Assembly (NCBI GenBank): GCA_022818135.1
Contig: JAFMSR010000018.1
Coordinates: 3,496,331-3,560,330, forward strand
Length of the DNA: 64,000 nucleotides
Source: Saxidomus purpurata
Taxonomy: Eukaryota > Mollusca > Bivalvia > Venerida > Veneridae
Direction of reading: 5' to 3'
A program made the position numbers and the translations under genes. Below, one piece after another: positions 42,401 through 54,400 of the stretch; the first letter of the stretch is position 1, and each line of letters starts with the position of its first letter. Below the pieces are notes generated by a model. The model was not told where the DNA came from. It did no database searches and saw nothing but the letters and a program-made list of their open reading frames with translations.

Positions 42401-45400
42401 TGTCTGGCAGCACAATTTCCTGTTGTATGACAGTCCGCCTCAGTAATTTCCTCTGTGATCAGGTTATACATAAATTGAAACTACAGCTGAAACCCCATAA
42501 GAACTTGATTAATATTTCACACTGAGTTGCTTGTTATAGGGATATGTTACAGTTAGGAAAACTGCTTAGGATGTCAATGAAACTAGGCTAAGATTTCTGT
42601 CCTCTGACTGGTCAGTTTTAAAAAGACTTCACTCACAGGCCAATCAACAAAAAGCATGAAATTAGTTTTGAACTTTTGAGTATCGTCACAATCATGTGAA
42701 GTATGAAGCTTTCAAATTTCGCTTGTTTTAGCTAGATGTTATAAATATTTGAGGATGGTAATGGCAAAATTTTCTGACTTCAGTTAGCTGATTATAAGCA
42801 TCTTCCGCTTGCTTGAGTCAAATTGGGGAGGGGGGGGGGGGTAAAAAATTAGACCCGCCCAGGGATGTCGATTCACACAAAAATATGGTCAGTTTGGGAT
42901 GAAAAAGACTCTGTTATATATGCATGAAGAGAAAAACTATAACATGCATTTAAATAACATTAACTTGAGAAAAAATATGTAATCCAAGTAATGTTGATGG
43001 CCCTTTGCAGCTGTAAGGCAGTCTGGATGAGCAATATTGGCTCATTATGGCTTTCTTGCTTTTTGTACTTTTCAATAATATTTAGTATTCTAGCTGCAAA
43101 GCAGCATGTGAGCTATTCTGACAGAGTTGTTTGTCTGCTTTTCAAATGACTGCGACACTATTTGTTCCAACAAGGTTTTTAGCTGAGCACTACAAGACAC
43201 CGCACCATGATCTCGCAGACTATTGGCTGAAAGCTAGGTTAGATATAAAATGCCTGATAGTATTGGAAAAGCTCTGAACTTAAAACCAATATCAACTTGG
43301 CCTTGAGACTGTTAAATACTTCTGTGCTTAAATGTGCTTTATTTGCGTCTACAGTGGAATTAAGGCTTTAATAAGTGGAATTAATGCAGAAAACAAATCA
43401 TTGACGTAAATAAGTATTTGAATTGAATGAGTAAATCTTACTCTCCCCAGCTATGGCATTGTGATCATGATCAGTCAGCTCATCATTCAGTTTGATCATG
43501 ATCTGCACTTTATGTAAATTTCTAGTGAGTACCTCTTGAAACAATAAAAATGACAAGTCCATTTTAGAAATATTGCAACATCACAATATATTCCATGACT
43601 GATTGAGTAGTTGACTCACAGTTTCATTGCACTTTGTACAAAAAACAGAAATAGAAGGGAGCATTTTAAGGCAGGAGCATGCATATGACTGTGATATGGC
43701 CAGTACAATTTACTGCTCTCTATGGTATAGAAAGTGAATGATTATGATTATGATGATGATGATGATGAGCATACAATATTATGTACCCTATATTGGTGAT
43801 TGATGGTTAATGATTATATTGTGGTTAGTAAAGAAAACTGATTTATTTTAAAGATTAAAAACAAATTTTCAACCACATTTTTGAGCTTTCTAATGACAAT
43901 TGCAATCTTGATCTGTTAAACTAGGTGCACTTTGATTGTCTTTGTTTTGTTAAAGTCACTGAACCTGTTGAGTGATTTGAGAAAATTGTACTGGATGGCC
44001 TTTAATTCATGTTGAGGATGTGTGACTGATAACCAAGTTTTGTCCTATCATGTGGGACCTTCAAGACATTTGTTTGTTGAAACAGACAATAAAACTGTCT
44101 GGCTCACTCTTACACTAATGATTCTTTTGCAAACCAGTGCAGATCATGATCAGTATACACATCCTTTACTACCTTATCATGATCTGCACTGTTTGCTCTG
44201 CAGTCAGTGGTAAGCAATTAATGATCCTGTTCAAAGTGAAAGGTTGGCAAATCCACTCGGGGTAAAGGTTACTGCATTACATTGTATTTAAGTTCAGGAC
44301 CATTACTACCACTGTGGTTGGGGAGTAAAGTAATATGTAGATGCCAGAATTGCAACCACCATGGGTGATGCCCTGTGTATATCTTAAAAGGCGACTAAAT
44401 GGGCATGTGGGGCTGAGGTATCTGCAGAAATGGTAAAGCCCCGTGCAGGTGGTTACTCGTACCACTGTTAAGGAAGTGGGATATAGATAGTTTTAACACT
44501 TAACGACCTTCATGTACAGAGATTTTAATTGGCGCTATATAAATAACAAAATTTAGTAGTCATGAAAACTGATGACGGTCAGGAAAGTTTTGAAAAGACA
44601 TTTACAATAAACAGCCTAAAGAGGCATTATAAGCCACGCTATGTGAGAGCCAAAGTTAGGATTTAACATCCAGGTTGGTTTGCACATCTGGGCAGTCTGA
44701 TAGGTCTCCCTAATCACAGACGACTCTGCATGGCACATGCAATAACAGGAATGTAAGGCTGTGACAGCACTACTTTCATTTACTTTTACAATGACTATAA
44801 AATGTAAAAATGTTTGCTTTTCTCACAACCGGGTGATGTTTGTTTTTCTCACAACCGGGTGATGTTTGCTTTTCTCACAACCGGGTGATGTTTGTTTTTC
44901 TGACAACTGGGTGATGTTTGTTTTTCTGACAACTGGGTGATGTTTGCTTTTCTCACAACTGGGCTCAGAGGTTTTGGGTCCCGAAACTACAAATTAAGCA
45001 TATTTCAGTGTACAAGTGAGTGTCAATTTCTGTTGTTATTATTTTTAATTTTAACTCGTGCTGATGAAACTTTTGTTTTATTTGCAGTCTGTGGAAGTAT
45101 GGACATTCGCAATAATGTAAGGGACCTGAGAAAACTGGAAAACTGCAGTGTAATAGAAGGCAATCTGACGATCGTGCTTGTTAAAATGAATAAATACGAG
45201 GAATATGAGGATTACAGCTTCCCGAACCTTGTAGAAATCACAGAATTCCTCGTACTCTTTAGAGTGGAGAAGTTAAGAAGTCTGAATCACCTGTTCCCGA
45301 ACCTGGCCATAATAAGAGGAGACCGGCTCTTCAATGACTACGCTCTGGTTGCATTTGAAATGCCAGATCTGGCAGAGCTGGGTCTTTCAAGTTTGGTGTC

Positions 45401-48400
45401 GATACCACGAGGGGCAGTCAGGCTGGAGAAGAATCCAAATCTATGTTACATTGAAACCGTGGACTGGGCTAAAATAACTACCGGTGTTTCCATGTCTGAA
45501 AATTATTTCAAAGGCAATAAAGATGTGCAAGAATGTGTAAACAGATGTCCATATACATGCGATAAAACTCTTGAATTTGATAAGGAGGTTCATCGCTGTT
45601 GGACCGTAAATGATTGCCAGAAGATGTTGTGTGAGTATCCGGTCTTTGACACTGTTTTTTTGAAATCTGAGCAGTTTGTGCAACATTTTTAAGTTTCCGG
45701 TTCTAAAGAAAACGCATTTTTAAGTCCAGTTTAGAAGAAAATTTGTGTTTCACCATCTATTTGATCAAATTAACACCATGCACTACTCTTTGCAATAACT
45801 AGATAAAACATATTCATTGCATTTGATATTAAACGTATTTTGTAAACCCCCTCCTGAAGTGTTAGGCAGAAATTTAGAATATTTAATCACGTCGTCACCC
45901 CTTTTCCAATTACAATTCATTCAAAGGCTTCGATTGGCAGGCCTCTGTAGTGAAGTGGTCAAGGTCAGGGACTAAAAATCACAAAATCTGATTAAGGGTT
46001 ATATGTTGAAGCCCAGTTAGTTAGAAAGTTGGCAGTTTTTTTATGGAGAGGGGAGTCTAGAAGTACTGGTCCTTCCAGGAACAATGTTAAGGTAATCTGT
46101 GCACCTGAATATAATTCTTATATTATGCAAGATTAGTGTTACAGTAGTACATTTTTTTTCAATTTTCATAATTTGTATAGTGCATTTAGTACTACATTGT
46201 TTATACTCCTACAGTCATACTTAATTAATGCAAAACTTAATATAAATTTTTGTTTTAAAAACCTTGCGTTATGAATTTTGCAAACACCATGTTACAAGTA
46301 GTGTACTTTCTAATTAATGCAAGCAGTTCAGCCTGGGGGCATCCAACACTTGTTGTAAACAGATACCTGGATATTATACTGTGTTTAAGTTCACTGACTC
46401 TGTCATATGATTTATCACAAATTATGAATGAAATGTTGATATAATAATGATTGTTTTGAAATGAAACGTCTTTTTCCCTCTTCTGTTTGTTTGGGCTCAC
46501 AGACTCATCCTCACCCCCTGTTTCATTTCATTGCACAAAGAAGGAGGGGGTTGAAAAAGGAAGTTAAAAATGTCTCATATGTTGGATGAATCTGAAGTTT
46601 TTCATTTCATCTGCAGCATCTTTGCATCATTTTGTCTGTTTTGTTAAATGCAGGGTTATCCCCCTTTTTCAGCCAGAGTATTCAAAGAATAAGGAGGGCC
46701 ATTACAGTCACTTTTGCATCAGCATTGCAGCTTTGCTTTAAATTTTTGCATGTAAGGTACTATCAGTAGTCTATCATGAAAATAGTCTATCATCGACATA
46801 TCTTAGGAACCACTTATGGGATTGATTTGAAACTTCATTAAAGTCTTCAGACATGTCAGACAGTTAAGTTTGAAACTTTGATAACTCCTGTATCAGTTTA
46901 TATGCAGAACACTATCATACATATATCCCTGTAACCACTCATAGGATTGATTATTAATGTCAATCTAGTCTTTATGGGTATCAGACAATCAGGTTAGATA
47001 ACTCCTGACTGAATTTATTACAAATTTTGGCCTTTGTTTAAGTCCGACAGTTTGGTGAAAGTTTTGCAGTAACCACTTACGGAATTAATTTGTAGCTTCA
47101 TTCAAACCATCATGGTGTCTAAACTTCAAGTTAGGTAACTCTTGTATGAACTTAATTCTTATTATGGCCCTTATTTGACTTAGAAAATCTAGTTTAAATT
47201 TTGTATGCAAGGTACTATCATGCACACATCTCAGTAAACCACTAAGTCTTATTGAATTTATTTTAAAGTTTAATACAGTCTTAAGGGGTATCAAAAATTC
47301 AGGTTAGGTAACTCCTGACTGAATTTAATTTAAATTATGGTCCCTGTTGAAGCATGGAACTTTGGTTACTGTCATGCTCATACTTCAGTAACAACGTACG
47401 AGAGTTACTTGAAACTTGGCAGTAGTATCCAGAGGTATCAAACAATTAAGTTACCATAGATAACTTTTGACTCTTTTCATGATAATAGTTTTCTAGTTTA
47501 TGCATAGTGAGTTAACAGAATTATTGCCAAAGTTTTGTTTTATTGGCAAGCACTAAGAATAGTCAAGCATACTGTCTTATAGACAGCTCTTGTTTCATAT
47601 ACTTGTCATGGTAGATCACATCACATCCCACATATACTTGCTCTTCATATTAAGTTAAGGTTGGAACAGACTTGGTTCATAGGTTACTAAGCTTGTAAGG
47701 GGAAGGAGGCAAGATCAACGTCACAATTTGTGGCATTGATTTTTATGTTTGCTCCACATCTCCTAAAACCCAGTTGAAGGATTTTTATGAACTTGAGTCA
47801 ACTGTTCATCTCATGAAACCCAGAGAACTGTTTATCTCCTGGAATATACGTGCAAAATTCATTTAAGTACAAGAAAGAAACAATGCCAGACCAAAATTGT
47901 GTTAGTAAATAGGAGATACTGAATGATGTTTGTGTGATGCTGTGAAAAAAATATATGCTAAAAGTTATCAATACATGTACCTATGAATAACAATTTTTGT
48001 ATCTTGTGAATTCTCTACTGTTAACCTGGTAAGGTATCAGGTTTAGTTCTAGTTGGCGACCTTAACCACGTGATCACAGATGGGGTACGTGTTAAGATTG
48101 TTACTCAAAATAATGATGTCAAATGACGCATTTTAGCGTAAACTGATACAGTAAGTCTGTAACTCATGACTTTGGCATCAGATTTTTGTCACGGAAGGGA
48201 TATTCAGTTACGATGAATCTCAGCATGCTAATATGCCTGGGAAACAAACTGACGATTCTTTGAAACGTATTGCAAATAGTTTTGCTCATATAACACAATG
48301 TTAGTATTCAATCAATTTTATCATCATAGTCGTATCAGTCATAAAACAGTATTTAGTAAATGATAAAAATCACTGTTCAAGTCTGGTAGGTTCTGACCTC

Positions 48401-51400
48401 CTTTGTGGGCTGGTTATCCAACAATTTTTCATAGCACAGTAACTGTTCTGCACTAGAGAGTATCATTTGTTGCATATGAAATTCAGTAGTAACAAATCTT
48501 AACTTTTTTGCGCTTATAGCGACTATGCAGATCATGATCATAATTCTATTTTTTGACTTTTGTATTTTAGCTCCCCCAGGTAACTGTGCATCTGGTTTCT
48601 ACTTTGGAGGAACATGTTGTGATTCAAACTGCATAGCTGGTTGTACGGGGCCTTCTCCACAACAGTGTACAGCTTGCAAACAGGTCATGCAGTACACTGG
48701 CAATGGTTTTCCGACGTGTACGCAGCGCTGCACAGCTGGGACATATATGGTATCTTTTGTTTTCTTGAATAAACTGCTACAAGGGACATGAGATAATAAC
48801 TGATTACTCACTAGTATCTATAAGTTTAGCTTAAAATGGCAATTAATATTCACCAAGTTTGATGGTGATTAATTGTTACTGATTTTTGAGTCATTTGATC
48901 CTGAAATCTCTCATTGAAAAACTTACCAACATGACCATTTTCTGTAAAAAAAAAAAAAATGAAATCCAAGAATTTAAGTACTTGTGAAATTGCTTTTCAT
49001 CAAAAACTCCACAAAATTTGTTTGCACAAATTTCAAATGCACTTAATAATGTGTTGTTTAGTATAATTTCAAAAGTGTATATGTTTTCCTTTCAGTATAA
49101 AGAACGTAGATGCCTACTTGACTCAGAATGCCTAAACTTCAAGGACTACAAGACTGTCCAATGTCCACGTGCCGGAAATTCGACAGAACTGAAGAACTGT
49201 CTCAAGCTGATTGTATCAGAGGACAAAAGTAAGCCGGGCATGTGCGCAGCCGATTGCGCAGCCGGCTACAACACAGATCCAAATGACCAACAGAAGTGTG
49301 TCAAATGCAAAGGGAAATGTCCTAAAAGTATGATTTTTATTGTTTTACATCTGAAGTTAGTGTGATTACCAACAATGAAAAGTTTACTCTAGTGGCTGAC
49401 CACAAAGTTGTGAAACAGTGTATGTGTATATAGAAATAGAATCATGTGTAATAAGTTTGTGGTCACTACTCCATATACCTTGATAATGGCAGTTTGTTTA
49501 TGTTAAAGGCAGGTAACTTTGAGATTGATGTGTCACAAATTGTTTTGTAACTTGAGTTTTGTCTCATCTGTAGAAATGCAAAGTAGTTATTTAATTTTAT
49601 GGTAGATATACAGGATAAAGGGTAGGGGTTCACAACACGTACATAGCTGATAATCAGTCTATGTCATACATCTGTAACCATGAGAGCTACTGATAATTGG
49701 AGTTGAGATCCTTTGACAGCTCCCTAACACCCAGTCTACTTGAAACTTTAAAACAAATATCATTGTCCCCAGTCATTTGCTGAATGTAAATATTTATGCA
49801 GTAATGGTAATTCCAGTACTCCAGCAACTGACCTGTTAGTTTTAATGCATATTAATTTGTGATTGCTGGATTGTGAAATTATTTCTTGTAAGTTATTTTA
49901 TTCACCCTTGAAATGCCAACCATGATCAAATAATTAAAAAACAAAGCCAGGAACAGTATCACTGGTACCTTGTTACAGCTGGGTAGACTGAGGCTTGTGA
50001 GTCATAGTGAGACATTCTGAATAAATCATTTCCAACTAACTTCTGTTTCAGTTTGCTCTGGTAAAATCATTGACAGTGTGAATTCTGTCCACGAGTTGAG
50101 GGGCTGCAATATAATACAAGGTCCACTGCATATCAAACTGATGCAAGGAGGTAAGAGAGAATTAGTTTTACTCCCAGAACCAGATCAGCTTGCACATCCA
50201 TGCAATCCGGTTTGAATCTGTGTTCTTCACTAATCCATTACAGACAACCAGAGTAACATAATGGCGTTTGTAGTTACAGTTATATGCAACAATGATGATA
50301 TTTTTTTCTCTCACTTTTGACATGATGTGCAGCAGACATCATTTCTTATCAGAGACTTGCTGTACCAAAACCATTGTCAGGAGTTTACTATATGTATATT
50401 TCCAGAGTAGTCCATGCTGCACAGCTTGACTAGGATACAATATTTGTTGATAGGTTTTGGCATGTTCTGGCTCATTTTAGTGCTTGGTATTTATATCTGC
50501 ATATCCGCATTACATCTTATAAAAGGGAGACAGTCATTTTGATCAGCCTATTTGTCTGTCCCTGTTAGTAGCTGAGATGCTTTTCAAGGGGTTTTAGTAC
50601 AACGAGGTAGATTTTCTTGCTTACAGGTCAGATTGCTCAGGAACTAGAGGCTAACTTGGCCCAGATTGAGGAGATTACACACTATATCTTGATCAGCCAC
50701 TCCGAGGCTCTCATTTCTCTTCACTTCTTCAAGGGATTGCGAAGGATTGGTGGTGAGGACCTCGTACAGGGAAAGTAAGTACATGTACCTAGGTAGTGTA
50801 TACAGCTCATCCTGTGTAAAGGGGTCAGTCAAGGGGTGTGTTAAAGCAGTTGGTTTTATTAATACAACTACACAGATAGTGTTGACCTGAATAAAGCAGA
50901 CTCTTGCCTTGCAAACAGCTTCTCACAGTGCCACTGTTAGATAACAAGATAAGTATTAAAAAAAGATTTCTGTGAAACTTTCCCTTACGACATTTAGTTC
51001 AGTAACCTTTCAGTCAAGCTTCTATTTATAAACATGTGTTTTTTTTTGCCAATCCAGTGTTTTATGAGCTTATATTTTTTGCACCTCTAAAAGATTGATA
51101 ATACACCACATTTAAAAGGTTTAGTGCAATTTTTATCAAAACTACTTCAGATACGTGTTCTATGCCTACGACAACCTGAATCTTCAAGAACTTTTTCTGG
51201 ACGAGGTTACACAGAACCTAACCATAGGAAAGGGATTAGTTCTATTCCAGTACAATAGAAAACTGTGTTACAGCAAGATTAAGACGTTTGTATCAGCTGT
51301 TGGCCTAGATATCAACCAGCTTAACCCAGAGGAGGTGTCCCCGGACAATAATGGCGATCAAATGCCTTGTTAGCTTCTTTTGATTTTACACAAGATTATT

Positions 51401-54400
51401 TAGCCATGGCTGGCAGTTTTGATAAGTTATGTTTCTGTACCATATTGTCGTGTGACAGGTCATGACAACTTCCTCGCTCGGTTTTCTCCAAACTTCTTCA
51501 CATGTTAGCAACCATTAATATTAGTACTGGTAGGTTGTTGTTAAATGTTTTAGTGTTTTTTCTCATACACTTTGCCTATTTACATGTTTTCTTGCATGTT
51601 CAACTATGCATGTTGCCTGTTCTCTTTGGAAATTTAGTTGGCCTTCCCTTTCAGGTGACATACAGAAATTGAAATTGTGGTCAGTGAAAGTATCTCCTCA
51701 CATTGCGTTTGTGAAGTGGACGGTGATGAAGGTTAAAGCAGACGCTCGACATTTGATTGGATATACCATCAGCTGGAAAGTAGCGTAAGTTTCAATCTAA
51801 TCATTGACTGTAGCATGTCAGTATTTAAAGATCAAAAATCTTTATGACATCATTGTTTTATCTTCATTAAATATAAATTTATTCTTTATAGAAACTTCTT
51901 TGGAAGAAATAGTTATTTTAATCAAGGTAATAATTTTTAAAAGAAATTTATCATTCACTACAAACTAATTAGAAAAAGTAACTGTTCAAACTGTATTTTG
52001 TCCGTAAATCATATCTGAATATTGATTTAAAAATGTTGAATACTTATAATTCTGTAATTCTTTCAGTTCGGAAAAGAATGTGTCAATATACAAGGGACGA
52101 GATGCCTGTTCTGATGATTTGTAAGTACTTCTCTAACATATAGGTACAGCTTTTGTGACCTGCCTGGTCTAGGTCAATTTTTTATAGTCACTGACTTATA
52201 CTCTCTGACCTCTCACTAATTAAGGGTCATAGGTTGGAGCACTGCTACGGACCTGATTCCTTATGTTGGACAGATAGCAGCTTCTTACAGAGGATATGGG
52301 TCTAGCTCCGGATTTTCCTAGGAACAATGGTTTGATATGTAAACTGCCCATCTGTACGTAGTAACTAGAACATTAGTGAAACAGGAGTTAGACCTGCATG
52401 GGGAAGATGTCACATTTGTGTGATTATACTGCTATTTTCTTGTGTTACAGTCATTTGTCCCAATTATAATAGTGTTACATGTGCAAAGGCAGACCATGAA
52501 TTTCTGCAGGTCATTAAAAAGAGCTAGTAAAACAGACTTAAAGTAATAACTGACAGCCCACTTCTTAAAATAAGTAATGTCTATATAATTAACATAATAG
52601 CAAAGGTGTCTTTGAGAATTATTAATGTTCTGTATATAGATATTGTTTTAAAAGATAATTTAAAAAACTTGTTGCAACCAAACAAGGCATGATTCAGAGA
52701 TGGCCATTTAGACAAGATGCTTTGTTTAACAGGTGTATAAATGACTGCTTTGGATGTAACAATAAATTTATAGCTGTCACAGATTAGTGGTTACTTAGTC
52801 TTAGTGGCCATTCTGATAGGTTTAGCTGTATATGACAAATGGTTTCCATGGAGATAATTTCTGCTGTCGATTTCAGATGGATGAGTAAGGACGTGTGTAC
52901 AGACAAACCATGTAAAGGGCTAGTAAGCCATTTAAACTACATAGCAGGGCTTGAACCTTGGACCCAGTATGCTGTTTATGTCAGAGCCCTCACTGTATCC
53001 AAGGCTCTGCAAGGTGCCATCAGTGATGTCATCTACTTCAGAACTGCTGCTGAAGGTAAGATGATCACAAGGTTGTAGAAAGTGTGTACAAAAATACAAA
53101 CAGACGCAACAATTCCACCCCTCGATAACTCCTACACCATTGAAATAGGCTTGAAACTAAATTATATCACCCCTTTAGGGCATGATCTATGAGTATCAGG
53201 GCTAGCCATGTCAAAGCAGACAAATATGTTTGTATGCCCTGTCAGTTCCAGTTTACTGAAGCATGTATTTATCCCGGGAGTCAAGATTTCCAAAATTGTG
53301 AAAAATTATGATGACCTCTGAAACATTGTTGTCCATATAAAATCTGGAGAGAAATTTCAAAATTCTTCAATGAAACCAGCAGTCATAATTTAATGTTATT
53401 TCAAATAATCATCTAATGGCCCCTATCCAAAATTGCTAAAAGACATTGAACTGTTAGAAGTGAGTCCCAGGGGATGGGTTAGTTTTTACTGAATCTATTT
53501 ATAAAGAAGCTTTGAAATACTTTTGCTGGAAAACTTGTGAGAATAAAATCTAATTTAGCATATATAAATATAGGGATGTAATCCATTCAAACGATATCGA
53601 TATATCAACGATAAAACATTTTCGATTCGATATTGATCGCCGTTTTGAAAAATCGTATATCAAATAATGTTACACCGTGCAATGATCTACAGTTTCACGT
53701 TCGAAAATTCCATCAAAACTCAACCAGAATATAAACAATCACTCTACCCAGAGTTCAGTGTTTTTCTAACGAATGATAATTTAATGAAATGTGGTCTCAT
53801 AGACAAAAATATTTCAGCACTGCAAGGGTTGATATATATTATACACCAGAACCATATGTTTAGTACAAATAAAGTCAAGAGATTTGGTAGAATATGTAGT
53901 CAGTGACTTTTTTACGCCCATGTATCGATATATCGCTGTATCGTCGATATTCTAAATTGATATATCGATACAAAAATTTTAATCAATGACATCGCTATAT
54001 AAATATCTACACGAAGGCTATGATCTTAATTGTCCAGAATGTAGCAAAATGAAGTAAAGAAGTCTGAACTAAGTAATACAGGAAAACATGTTTACAGCTG
54101 TCACAAACTATTTTGAGACAAAAAAAATAAAGATCAATTCAGATTTATTTTCAGTATGTATTGGCAAAAGTATTGTGAATTCATGTGTATGGTAAAGTAT
54201 TGACAAAAAGTCTTGACAATTGTATTTTGCAGTACCCACAAGTCCAATAAATCTACAAGTGAAAGCTGTGGTACCAGGTGAACTTGAAGTGACTTGGGAT
54301 CCACCAAACAAACCTAACGGCAATGTGACACACTACCAGGTTTACTGGCAGTTACGTCAGTTCAACCAGAAAGAATATGAACTCAGAAATTACTGCACTA

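Larger units (their letters stand above)
39059..45087. other. 6-kb interval between the last SRCR exon and the receptor L1 exon
   Basis: No further SRCR exon, clear terminal exon or strong polyadenylation cluster was seen. It contains a cryptic signal-peptide-like exon candidate (39873-39921), copies of the ATCATGAT palindrome family, an ATG-rich microsatellite (43738-43770), a SINE-tail-like repeat (44330-44550) and a 26-bp minisatellite. This interval decides whether the SRCR and receptor parts are one gene. Confidence 0.5.

Noticed and set aside
48750..49095. Possible U12-type intron (donor gtatctttt)
   Set aside because: The donor is one base off the U12 consensus, but no TTCCTTAAC-like branch site precedes the acceptor, and the acceptor has a normal polypyrimidine tract. 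Treated as a U2-type intron.
53667..53906. 79-codon frame
   Set aside because: Internal to a hAT-like MITE; no transposase motif.
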